From contig JAQUZV010000029.1 in NCBI GenBank assembly GCA_028691155.1, forward strand, positions 1 through 13,865: a stretch of DNA of 13,865 nucleotides, given 5' to 3'. The stretch is from Victivallales bacterium. Lineage in GTDB: Bacteria > Verrucomicrobiota > Lentisphaeria > Victivallales > SZUA-371. The position numbers and the translations under genes were made by a program. The notes below the pieces were generated by a model. It did no database searches, was not told where the DNA came from, and saw nothing but the letters and a program-made list of their open reading frames with translations. How positions within the stretch are numbered: position 1 is the first letter of the stretch; each line of letters begins with the position of its first letter. Positions 1 to 7,306 of the stretch are shown piece by piece.

Positions 1-2
1 AC

Positions 3-989
3 AGTTGCAAGATATTCCGGCAGCGCTTCGCCATTATCAAGGGTATCCGCAAGTTTTTGGACGAAAAGGGTTTTATCGAAGTGGAAACGCCGATGCTTCA
101 GCCGTTGGCCGGCGGGGCGGTGGCCACTCCGTTCAAGACTTTCTATGAAGCGCTCAGTTCGACCATGTACATGCGGATTGCGCCGGAACTTTATCTCAAG
201 CGGTTGCTGGTCGGCGGCTTTGAAAAAGTGTTCGAGCTGAACCGCAATTTCCGGAACGAAGGCATGGACCGCCGCCACAATCCGGAATTTACCATGATCG
301 AAATTTATCAGGCCTACGGCGACTGCCGGACCATGATGGACCTGATTGAAGAAATGGTGACCACGTTGGCGCTGGAAGTGATCGGCACCCTTAAAATCGA
401 ACATCCGAACGGCAAGGTGATCGATCTGACCCGGCCGTGGCGCCGGGCTCCTTACGACGAGCTGGTCCGGGAAAAAGCCGGGCATGACTGGTTCGAGCTT
501 GCCAAGGAAGAAAAGGTGACCCGGGCCAAAGAACAGCTCGGACTGGATGTGGAACTGAGCTGGCCGGAATTTCAGGTGACCAACGAAGTTTATGAAAAAC
601 TGATCGAAACCACGCTGATTCAACCGACTTTCGTGACCCGGCTGCCGGCGCAGCTGGTGCCGCTGGCCAAAGCTTGTTCCGACGATCCGGCCAAGGTCGA
701 TGTGTTCGAACTGGAAATCAACGGCCAGGAAGTGGCGCCGGGATATTCCGAGCTCAACGACCCCATCGAGCAACGCCGCCGCTTTGTCGAACAGTTCGAA
801 CGCGAAAAGCAGGAAGGCGATGTCATGTCGGACAAAATCGACGAGGACTTCCTGACCGCGCTGGAATACGGTATGCCTCCGGCCGGCGGCATGGGGATCG
901 GGATCGACCGGCTGGTGATGATGCTGACCGGGGCGGAATCGATTCGGGATGTGGTTCTGTTCCCTCAGATGCGGGTCCGCAAAGGTTGA
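3..989 (+). CDS. lysS: Lysyl-tRNA synthetase, class II (5'-truncated by window edge)
   Basis: Charges tRNA-Lys with lysine in the cytoplasm. The reading frame is open from the left edge (first whole codon at 3). The visible 328 codons are the class II catalytic core; the N-terminal OB-fold anticodon-binding domain lies outside. Seen: IRKFLDEKGFIEVETPMLQ (motif 1 area, about 45-100), RIAPELYLKRLLVGG, motif 2 with FRNEGMDRRHNPEFTM (about 250-297), then INGQEVAPGYSELNDP (717-761) and motif 3 GMGIGIDRLVMM (about 889-925), ending FPQMR close to the stop. The TTG at 57 is an internal leucine, not a start. RIAPELYLKR and the ending separate it from the shorter paralogue EpmA. Odd: the segment before SELNDP reads APGY where E. 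coli has GNGF, changing an asparagine reported to bind lysine. An intrinsic terminator follows directly, so lysS ends its own transcript. Confidence 0.97.
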   Translation, partial: SCKIFRQRFAIIKGIRKFLDEKGFIEVETPMLQPLAGGAVATPFKTFYEALSSTMYMRIAPELYLKRLLVGGFEKVFELNRNFRNEGMDRRHNPEFTMIEIYQAYGDCRTMMDLIEEMVTTLALEVIGTLKIEHPNGKVIDLTRPWRRAPYDELVREKAGHDWFELAKEEKVTRAKEQLGLDVELSWPEFQVTNEVYEKLIETTLIQPTFVTRLPAQLVPLAKACSDDPAKVDVFELEINGQEVAPGYSELNDPIEQRRRFVEQFEREKQEGDVMSDKIDEDFLTALEYGMPPAGGMGIGIDRLVMMLTGAESIRDVVLFPQMRVRKG

Positions 990-997
990 ATCGCGCC

Positions 998-1045
998 GTG
1001 ACGGCGGGGAAAGCGGTCCGGTAATCCGGTCCGTTTTTCCGTCAC
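998..1045 (+). terminator. Intrinsic terminator of lysS
   Basis: The core hairpin pairs CGG-T-CCGG (1014-1021) with CCGG-T-CCG (1026-1033) around a TAAT loop and runs straight into TTTTT (1034-1038). An outer perfect 7-bp pairing, GTGACGG (998-1004) with CCGTCAC (1039-1045), encloses it. It starts 9 nt after the lysS stop, so lysS and the GH20 gene are probably separate transcription units, although leakage into the downstream gene cannot be excluded. Confidence 0.85.
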
Positions 1046-1082
1046 CCGATTCAGGCAGGGTTGAACAACAGGAGAAGTGGTC

Positions 1083-2930
1083 ATGAGTGTTTTTCTTTTT
1101 CCCTTTCCGCGTCAGGCGGTGTTTAATGTGGAAAAGTATAGTTTGTCCGAGGCGACGCAGATCCGGATTCAGCCGGCTTTTTCGCCCGAACTCAAAAAGG
1201 CGGCTATTGCTTTTGCGGTCGCCATGCAGGAATATTTTCCCGGCGATCTTCGGGTAATGGCCGGCAGGGCGCAGGCAGGCAAGGCGTTGCTGACCGTCAA
1301 GGCGGTCGATAGTTCGTTGCGGCCGCAGGAATACCGGCTGGTTTCCGGTCCGGACGGCATCGTTCTTTCCGGCGGCGATGAAGCGGCGCTCTACTATGGC
1401 TTGTTGACGCTGGAACAGTTGTTGCCCCAGACCGGCAGTTATGTGCCGCGGTTCACCATCGAAGATTATCCCGATTTTCCCCAGCGCGGTTATATGCTGG
1501 ACGTCTCCCGCACCAAGGTTCCGACCATGACGGAACTTTACCATTTCATCGATCTGCTGGCGAAACTCAAATACAATCAGTTGCAGCTTTATATCGAACA
1601 CACCTTTGCCTTTACCGCCCATGAACGGGCTTGGATCGATGCTTCGCCGTTTACCGCGCAGGAAATCATGCAGGTGGAAATCTACTGTCGCGACCGTTTC
1701 ATCGAACTGGTGCCGAACCTCAATTCGTTCGGACATCTCGGCCGTTGGCTCAACCTGCGCGAATACCGTCACCTGGCGGAATGCCCGGACGGTTTTGAAA
1801 TGCCGGAATTCGGACATCGCCCCGCCGGGGTGCTGACCCCGAATCAGGCCAGTCTCGACTTCATGTCCGGTCTCTATGACGAATTTCTGCCGAACTTTTC
1901 CAGCCGCTGCTTCAATATCGGTTGCGATGAAACCTGGGAGCTGGGGCAGGGGAAGAGCAAGGCGCTTTGCGAAGAAAAAGGACGGGAACGGGTTTATCTC
2001 GATTTCCTGATCGAGTTGACCAAACTGGCGCAGGCGCACGGCCGTACCGTGATGTTCTGGGGCGATATCATTCTGCATCGTCCGGAACTGATCGGCGAAC
2101 TGCCGCCGGATATCATTGCCCTGAACTGGGGTTATGAAGCCGATCATCCTTTCGCCGACGAAACGGCAAAATTCGCCGCCGCCGGAGTCAAATTCTATGT
2201 CTGCCCCGGCACCTCGTCCTGGAACTCGCTGGCCGGGCGGACCGAAAACTGTCTGAAAAACCTGCTCAATGCGGCGGAAAACGGCAGTAAAAACCATGCC
2301 GAAGGCTGGCTGATGACCGACTGGGGCGACGGCGGCCATTTCCAATATGCGCCGTTGAGCTGGATCGGCATCTGTGCCGGAGCGGCCTACTCCTGGTGCC
2401 TGGAAACCAACCGGAACGCCGATATCGCCGAAGCGGTCGACATGCTGATCACTTCCGACTGCGCCGGGGTGATCGGGGCTTTCCTTCATGATTTCGGCAA
2501 CCTTTACCGCAAGTTCGATTGTTACGTCCACAACAATACCATCATGCACAAGAGTCTGGTGGCCAAACTGGACGAAAAGGAAAAATGGCTGGAGGAAACC
2601 ACCGTGGCGGAGGCCGGGACGGCGCTTCAGGAACTGCACCATCTGCGCGAACATCTGGCCGGGGCGTTGCCCGAAGCCGACAACGGCCGCCTGATCGTCG
2701 AAGAATTGGAAAACGCTGTGCGGATGACCGAGTGCGCCCTGTTGAAGTTGCTTTATCTCAAGGGCGAGGCCATCGATCTGGGTTATCTGACCGATTTGTT
2801 GCGCCGGGTTATCGGCAAACACGAACAATTGTGGCTGAGCCGCAACCGTCCGGGCGGGCTGCATGAAAGCTCCGGCAAATTGCGCGCCATCCTGGACGAG
2901 CTGGTTGCCGCCGCTGCCCGGAACGACTGA
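1083..2930 (+). CDS. GH20-family beta-N-acetylhexosaminidase-like protein, no signal peptide
   Basis: Predicted to remove terminal GlcNAc or GalNAc by substrate-assisted catalysis. The 615 residues show an N-terminal GH20b-like alpha/beta domain (about 1-125, with GIVLSGGDEAALYYGLLTLE) and a TIM barrel from RGYMLDVSRTKVP (residue 135) to about 470. The GH20 acid/base pair Asp282-Glu283 lies in NIGCDETWELGQG, and TDWGDGGH (412-419) lines the pocket in relatives. A helical C-terminal region (about 470-615) carries no motif I recognise. I chose ATG 1083 because AGGAGA at 1070-1075 is 7 nt upstream; GTG 1077 is in frame but too close. The N-terminus (MSVFLFPFPRQAVF) is not a signal peptide, so the enzyme is probably cytoplasmic and acts on imported small glycosides. 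No promoter is evident between the lysS terminator and the start. hrpA follows after 7 nt. Exact substrate unknown. Confidence 0.88.
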   Translation: MSVFLFPFPRQAVFNVEKYSLSEATQIRIQPAFSPELKKAAIAFAVAMQEYFPGDLRVMAGRAQAGKALLTVKAVDSSLRPQEYRLVSGPDGIVLSGGDEAALYYGLLTLEQLLPQTGSYVPRFTIEDYPDFPQRGYMLDVSRTKVPTMTELYHFIDLLAKLKYNQLQLYIEHTFAFTAHERAWIDASPFTAQEIMQVEIYCRDRFIELVPNLNSFGHLGRWLNLREYRHLAECPDGFEMPEFGHRPAGVLTPNQASLDFMSGLYDEFLPNFSSRCFNIGCDETWELGQGKSKALCEEKGRERVYLDFLIELTKLAQAHGRTVMFWGDIILHRPELIGELPPDIIALNWGYEADHPFADETAKFAAAGVKFYVCPGTSSWNSLAGRTENCLKNLLNAAENGSKNHAEGWLMTDWGDGGHFQYAPLSWIGICAGAAYSWCLETNRNADIAEAVDMLITSDCAGVIGAFLHDFGNLYRKFDCYVHNNTIMHKSLVAKLDEKEKWLEETTVAEAGTALQELHHLREHLAGALPEADNGRLIVEELENAVRMTECALLKLLYLKGEAIDLGYLTDLLRRVIGKHEQLWLSRNRPGGLHESSGKLRAILDELVAAAARND

Positions 2931-2937
2931 TGCGGGT

Positions 2938-5900
2938 ATGACCGAAGCGACCGAAGCTATATTGAACCGATGTCGGGAGGCCGCGCCGCGATTGCGTCTC
3001 CGCGACCGGCGGGAACTGGAACTCCTTGCTGCCCGGATTGCCGCGCGGGAGCAACGCGGGCAGCCGGTAGACCGGTTGCGGCAACGACTGGACGGGCAAC
3101 TGGAGCGGGCCGAAAAGCATGCGTTGGCACCGCTGGCCGACCGCCTGAAGCTCGATTTCCCGGCGCAGTTGCCGATTACAGCCCGGGCCGACGAGATTGC
3201 CGCATTGTTGCGGCAGCATCAGGTGCTGATCGTCTGCGGCTCGACCGGTTCGGGCAAAACCACCCAGTTGCCGAAAATCGCCCTGGCGGCCGGACGCGGT
3301 CGCACCGGGATGATCGGTTGTACTCAGCCGCGCCGGATTGCCGCCGTTTCCATGGCCGAACGCGTGGCCGAGGAGTTGGGGGTGACTGCCGGTCGGGAAG
3401 TCGGCTGCAAAGTCCGTTTCGACGACCGCACCGGGGAAGATACCGTGGTCAAGTTCCTGACCGACGGCATGTTGTTGGCGGAAACCAGGCATGATGCCGA
3501 ACTGCTGCAATACGATACTTTGATCATCGATGAAGCCCATGAACGCAGTCTGAATATCGATTTTGTCCTCGGCTATCTGAAAAATCTGTTGGTGCAACGT
3601 CCCGATCTCAAGGTTGTCGTCAGTTCGGCCACGCTCGATGCGGAAGGGTTTGCCGCGTTCTTCGGCGATGCACCGGTGGTACAGATCGCAGGAAGGACGT
3701 ATCCGGTCGAAGATTTTTTCCTGCCGCCGGAGGAAGACGAGGATTTGTCGTCGCATATTCTGCGGGCGGTACATTGGATTACCGACGTCGACCGGACCGG
3801 CGACATTCTGGTGTTTTTGCCCGGCGAACGCGAGATTCGCGATGCCGCCGACACCCTGTCCGGCCAGAACTGGCGCAATACCGAGGTCCTGCCGTTGTTT
3901 GCCCGGTTGAGCATCGGCGAACAGCAGCGGATTTTTCATCCCGGCCGCAACCGGCGCATCATTCTGGCCACCAATGTGGCGGAAACCTCGATCACCATTC
4001 CCCGCATCCATTATGTGATTGACAGCGGGATGGTCCGGCTGAGTCGTTTCAATCCCCGCAACCAGGTACAGGAGCTTCAGATCGAACAGGTTTCCCGGGC
4101 CGGCGCCAAACAGCGCCGGGGCCGTTGTGGCCGTTTGGCCGACGGCATCTGTGTCTATCTTTACGACCGCGACACTTACGAGCGAAGTCCCGAATATACC
4201 GATCCGGAAATCCGGCGTTCCTCGCTGGCTGGAGTGATTCTTCGCATGGCCATGCTCGAATTGCCGCCGCTGGAGCGATTCCCGCTGCTGGACCCGCCGC
4301 AGTCGGCGCTGGTACGCGACGGTTATCGCACGCTGCTCGACCTGGGGGCGATCGACGAACGTCATCACATCACCGCGCTGGGACGCGATATCGCGGCGTT
4401 TCCGCTCGATCCGCATCTGGCGGCCATGATCGCCTATGCCCGGAAGGACAAAGTGGTGGGGGAAATGCTGGCGCTGACTTCGTTTATGAGCATCATGGAC
4501 CCGCGCGAACGTCCAGCGGAAAAGAAGCAGGCCGCCGATCAGGCCCATCGCCAGTGGGCCGATGAAAAGTCCGACTTCATTGCCGTTCTCAACCTCTGGA
4601 ATTTTCTGCGGCGCGAATTGGCCGGCGGCATGTCGGTCAGTCGGTTGCGTCGGTTGTGCACCAGGAATTTTCTCAATTTCCGCCGGGTGCGGGAGTGGTT
4701 CAATTTGTTCGACGACCTGCTGGACACTGTCGGTGAATTGGGCTGGGGGGTGAATCTTCCCGCCGATCGGGTGTTCGAACTGTTGCCGTACGAAATGATT
4801 CATCGGGCCATTATCGCCGGAATTCCCACCCATATTGCCCGGCGCGACCCCGAGGAAAAGATTTATCGCGGCTGCAAAGAGCGGAAATTTTATATTTTTC
4901 CCGGCTCCGGACTGTTCAAGAAAACCCCGCCGTGGATTTTATCCTTCGAGTTGGTGGAAACGTCCCGGCTGTTTGCCCGCAAGGTGGCCGAAATCGATCC
5001 GTTGTGGGTGGAGGCCGTGGCGCCGCAGTTGTGTCGCCGGATTTATGAAAATATTCGCTGGGAACGTCGCCGCGGCTTTGTCGCCGCTGCCGAAACCGTG
5101 ATTATCGGCGGACTGGTCATTCATACCGGCCGTCCGGTGCATTATGGCGGCATGCGTCCGGCCGAGGCGCGGCAGGTGTTCATTCGCGATGCCGTCGTGC
5201 CCGGCAATCTCGACACCAACGGCAAATGGCTGCAATTGCACCGGCAAATGCTGCACCGGATCGAAATCATGGAGATGAAACTGCGCCGTCCGGGTTATCT
5301 GCTGGACAGCGATGCGGTTTTTGCTCATTTCGATCACGTTTTGCCGCCGCAGGTATGTTCGGTTAAGACTCTGGAAAACTGGTTGGCCCGTTCCCATGCC
5401 CGCATTGCCATGCCGCTGGAAGCGGCGGTGCAGGAGAACACCATGCGCGCCGGGGAAACCGATTTTCCCGATGCGATGGAATTTCATGGCCGCCGTTTCC
5501 CGCTGCATTACCGGTTCGATCCTGGTGAGGCGGACGACGGGGCCATGTTGTTGTGTCCTGCCGACCAGTTGAATCTGCTGCCGGAATGGCTGCCGGAATG
5601 GGGGGTCCCCGGATGGTTGGCGGAAAAGGTGGTTCTGCTGGTGCGGTCGCTGCCCAAAACGGTGCGGATTGCCTGCAATCCGGTCAACGAGACGGCAGCG
5701 GAATTTTGTGCCGGAGTGCGGGAGGGAACGATTTTTGCTGCGCAGTCATTGTTGCAGGCGCTGGCGGATTTTCTGTCGGACCGGATCGGACAGGTGGTCA
5801 ATCCGCGTGATTTTTCCCCGGACCGGCTGCCGGGCTATTTGACGTTGAAAATTGCCGAACTGGATGAAAACGGTGCGATTTATCGTATTACGGCGGGCAT

Positions 5901-6822
5901 GCCGGAACGCAGCGGGGCCGGTTCACAGGTCAGCGGGCAGATCAAAGGCGCGCGCCGGTGGATTATCACCGGAGAGAAAGATTGGCCCGGCGATGAGTTG
6001 CCGGAGCAGGTGACGCTTGATGAAAAGAGCGGCACGATCGGTTATCCGGCTCTGGCCGATGAAGGGGATACGGTCGGGCGTCAAGTATTTCTCGATTCCC
6101 GTGAAGCCGCGTGGTCGCACCGGGCCGGGCTGATACGGCTCTACCGGTTGCGTCGCGCCGACCATATCAAATACCTCCGACGCAATCTGACGTTGTCTGC
6201 GGCGGTCAAACTGACGTTGATTTCATCCTGTCGCTATCTGGAGCTCGGCGACGATCTGCTGGCCCTGGCGGTCTGGTCGGCGCTGACCGAGGACGGCCGG
6301 TTGGCGATTCGGACCGCCGATGCCTTTGCCGTCCGCGAGCTGCAGGCGCTGGGCGAACTGGCCGGGCAACTGGAGCGCCATACGGTAATGTTGGCACAGG
6401 TGGTGACGGATCGGGACTGGATCGTGGCGGCGTTGCATCCAGTTCGGGACCATGATCGTTTTTTTCACAGCGTCCGGGACCTGCGGGAACAGCTCGACTT
6501 TTTGTTTCGACCCGGCTTTTTGCGTTATCCGGACGGCTGGTTGCGTTATTCCCGTTATCTGAAAGCGGCGCGGCGGCGAGTGGAACGCATGTTGCTCGAT
6601 CCGGCCAAGGATGCCGGTAAGATGGCGGCGGTGGCACCGTTTCAGGAGCGGTTCCGGATCGCCTGCGACACGGTGTCCGATTGCGACAAATCCTTTGACT
6701 TGCAGGAATTCGGCTTGTCATTGCAGGAATTCCGGATTACGGTATTTGCGCCGGAGATCCGGGCGCTGGAAAAAATTTCCGCGCCGCGGTTGCAGAAAAA
6801 ATGGGATGAAGTACGCTTGTAA
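2938..6822 (+). CDS. hrpA: ATP-dependent DEAH-box RNA helicase HrpA
   Basis: A 3'-5' RNA helicase; in E. coli HrpA acts in mRNA processing and, more recently, in taking apart stalled or collided ribosomes. The 1294 residues match the roughly 1300 of E. coli HrpA. In order: a short helical N-terminus (MTEATEAILNRCREAAPRLR), Walker A GSTGSGKTT (101-109), DEAH (198-201), SAT (230-232), motif VI QRRGRCGR (392-399), the helicase-associated helical domains, then the long HrpA-specific C-terminal part (DUF3418-like, about 650 to the end), which separates HrpA from the shorter HrpB. I chose ATG 2938 because it gives the family N-terminus; an in-frame ATG at 2863 would add 25 residues inside the GH20 gene. 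No good ribosome-binding site precedes 2938, and the GH20 stop is 7 nt upstream, which suggests translational coupling. A 12-nt direct repeat near the 3' end duplicates LQEF. The next intrinsic plus-strand terminator I see is about 360 nt downstream. Confidence 0.96.
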   Translation: MTEATEAILNRCREAAPRLRLRDRRELELLAARIAAREQRGQPVDRLRQRLDGQLERAEKHALAPLADRLKLDFPAQLPITARADEIAALLRQHQVLIVCGSTGSGKTTQLPKIALAAGRGRTGMIGCTQPRRIAAVSMAERVAEELGVTAGREVGCKVRFDDRTGEDTVVKFLTDGMLLAETRHDAELLQYDTLIIDEAHERSLNIDFVLGYLKNLLVQRPDLKVVVSSATLDAEGFAAFFGDAPVVQIAGRTYPVEDFFLPPEEDEDLSSHILRAVHWITDVDRTGDILVFLPGEREIRDAADTLSGQNWRNTEVLPLFARLSIGEQQRIFHPGRNRRIILATNVAETSITIPRIHYVIDSGMVRLSRFNPRNQVQELQIEQVSRAGAKQRRGRCGRLADGICVYLYDRDTYERSPEYTDPEIRRSSLAGVILRMAMLELPPLERFPLLDPPQSALVRDGYRTLLDLGAIDERHHITALGRDIAAFPLDPHLAAMIAYARKDKVVGEMLALTSFMSIMDPRERPAEKKQAADQAHRQWADEKSDFIAVLNLWNFLRRELAGGMSVSRLRRLCTRNFLNFRRVREWFNLFDDLLDTVGELGWGVNLPADRVFELLPYEMIHRAIIAGIPTHIARRDPEEKIYRGCKERKFYIFPGSGLFKKTPPWILSFELVETSRLFARKVAEIDPLWVEAVAPQLCRRIYENIRWERRRGFVAAAETVIIGGLVIHTGRPVHYGGMRPAEARQVFIRDAVVPGNLDTNGKWLQLHRQMLHRIEIMEMKLRRPGYLLDSDAVFAHFDHVLPPQVCSVKTLENWLARSHARIAMPLEAAVQENTMRAGETDFPDAMEFHGRRFPLHYRFDPGEADDGAMLLCPADQLNLLPEWLPEWGVPGWLAEKVVLLVRSLPKTVRIACNPVNETAAEFCAGVREGTIFAAQSLLQALADFLSDRIGQVVNPRDFSPDRLPGYLTLKIAELDENGAIYRITAGMPERSGAGSQVSGQIKGARRWIITGEKDWPGDELPEQVTLDEKSGTIGYPALADEGDTVGRQVFLDSREAAWSHRAGLIRLYRLRRADHIKYLRRNLTLSAAVKLTLISSCRYLELGDDLLALAVWSALTEDGRLAIRTADAFAVRELQALGELAGQLERHTVMLAQVVTDRDWIVAALHPVRDHDRFFHSVRDLREQLDFLFRPGFLRYPDGWLRYSRYLKAARRRVERMLLDPAKDAGKMAAVAPFQERFRIACDTVSDCDKSFDLQEFGLSLQEFRITVFAPEIRALEKISAPRLQKKWDEVRL

Positions 6823-6825
6823 GCG

Positions 6826-6889
6826 AAAAAAAACGTCGGAAGCGGTCGACGACGTGTTCCCGGCTGCGGCGTGCCGATTACCGCTTCCG
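6826..6889 (-). terminator. Inverted repeat with poly-T on the minus strand: possible terminator for leftward transcription
   Basis: CGGAAGCGGT (6837-6846) and ACCGCTTCCG (6880-6889) are perfect 10-bp reverse complements separated by 33 nt; the loop can form a small CGGC/GCCG stem (6861-6864 with 6873-6876). On the minus strand the stem is followed, 3 nt later, by eight Ts (complement of A8 at 6826-6833), the layout of an intrinsic terminator for transcription entering hrpA from the right. On the plus strand no T-run follows, so it is not an obvious hrpA terminator. The 33-nt loop is long for a terminator, which lowers my confidence. Confidence 0.4.
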
Positions 6890-6983
6890 GAGAAAAATTC
6901 GACCACCAGTATCCGACCGCGGGGACGATTCGTCAACCCGGTCGTTACGAACAATGGCCGGCACGGTTGGAACGACAGCAAAT

Positions 6984-7012
6984 TTGCTACCTGCTCTGCC
7001 ATTCCTTATTAT
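6984..7012 (+). promoter_or_regulatory. Possible sigma70 promoter inside the hrpA-kinase gap
   Basis: TTGCTA (6984-6989) and TATTAT (7007-7012) are 17 nt apart; the -35 matches the consensus at 4 of 6 positions and the -10 at 5 of 6. Transcription would begin near 7019 and could run to the terminator at 7181-7206. AT-rich matches like this also occur by chance, and there is no gene with a ribosome-binding site downstream. Confidence 0.35.
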
Positions 7013-7018
7013 ATGAGG

Positions 7019-7206
7019 AAGGAACTTCATCCGCAGCAGAAAACTTTCTGGGTCATGGCGCATCCGGAGCGCTTCGAATGCCGGTATGTCAATCATGATT
7101 TGGCTATTTTCGAATTGTTGCCGGCAATGCCGTGATTATACCTGGCCACCGAACGGGAGTTCGTTTTGCGGCATGGAAATGCCACTCTTTGGGGTGGGGC
7201 TTTTTT
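7019..7206 (+). ncRNA. Candidate small RNA of about 190 nt, no known family
   Basis: Inferred only from a promoter-like pair upstream (6984-7012), an intrinsic terminator at the end (7181-7206) and two perfect 5-bp hairpins with GNRA-type loops near the 3' end (7150-7163, 7170-7183). The second hairpin overlaps the terminator stem, so the two are mutually exclusive. I could not match it to 6S, SRP, tmRNA, RNase P or a riboswitch I know. A 40-codon frame from ATG 7013 overlaps it but begins within the -10 box and has no Shine-Dalgarno sequence. The alternative is simply the 3' untranslated region of hrpA. Confidence 0.25.
7181..7206 (+). terminator. Intrinsic terminator before the kinase promoter
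   Basis: CCACTC (7182-7187) pairs with GGGTGG (7192-7197) through six base pairs, one of them a wobble, around a TTTG loop. G7181 can also pair with C7200 if two Gs bulge. TTTTTT follows at 7201-7206, then CTTT. It lies 10 nt before the -35 box of the kinase promoter, insulating the kinase from hrpA or any small RNA upstream. Confidence 0.65.
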
Positions 7207-7215
7207 CTTTGTCGG

Positions 7216-7244
7216 TTGACAGAAGCAGCGGGAATGGCTATTAT
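7216..7244 (+). promoter_or_regulatory. Near-consensus sigma70 promoter of the hybrid kinase gene
   Basis: A perfect -35 TTGACA (7216-7221) is followed after exactly 17 nt by TATTAT (7239-7244, 5 of 6 matches). The predicted start near 7251 leaves a leader of about 55 nt before the kinase ATG at 7307. That leader contains the palindrome GGAAATTTCC (7282-7291) and a 16-codon frame (7260-7310) whose stop overlaps the kinase start as ATGA. It is the best promoter match I found in the window. Confidence 0.75.
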
Positions 7245-7306
7245 ATCTGTATAGATTTTATGGCGTTCGCGGCGGGATCAGGGAAATTTCCATCCGGGAA
7301 AAATTT

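Larger units (their letters stand above)
6823..7306. other. Structured intergenic region between hrpA and the sensor kinase
   Basis: This 484-nt stretch has no convincing protein gene. Small frames exist on both strands, for example a 40-codon frame at 7013-7135 (+) and a 72-codon frame at 6878-7096 (-), but none has a ribosome-binding site or a family I recognise. What it does hold, in order: an A8 run and a 10-bp inverted repeat (6826-6889), a sigma70-like promoter (6984-7012), an imperfect palindrome (7060-7081), the palindrome TTGCCGGCAA (7118-7127), a perfect hairpin CGAAC-GGGA-GTTCG (7150-7163), a second one GGCAT-GGAA-ATGCC (7170-7183), an intrinsic terminator (7181-7206) and a strong promoter (7216-7244). 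Both perfect hairpins have GNRA-type loops, unusual for random sequence. Confidence 0.8.

Noticed and set aside
57..989. Reading lysS as a complete short gene starting at TTG 57, i.e. an EpmA-like paralogue
   Set aside because: The frame is open to the window edge with LysRS-like sequence before 57, and the motifs (RIAPELYLKR, GMGIGIDRLVMM, FPQMR ending) are those of true LysRS.
2809..4833. 674-codon open frame antisense to the GH20 3' end and hrpA
   Set aside because: Lies wholly opposite clearly conserved coding sequence; its translation is rich in Arg, Gln, His and Pro with no family resemblance, as expected from the mirror of a GC-rich gene.
6878..7096. 72-codon minus-strand frame ending inside the 10-bp inverted repeat
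   Set aside because: Its position in front of a possible minus-strand terminator is suggestive, but the TATAAT upstream (7140-7135) has no matching -35, there is no clear ribosome-binding site and the protein resembles nothing I know.
7013..7135. 40-codon plus-strand frame (MRKELHPQQKTFWVMAHPER...)
   Set aside because: No Shine-Dalgarno sequence, and its start falls in the predicted -10 box. Composition is plausible for a protein, so it is kept only as part of the intergenic description.
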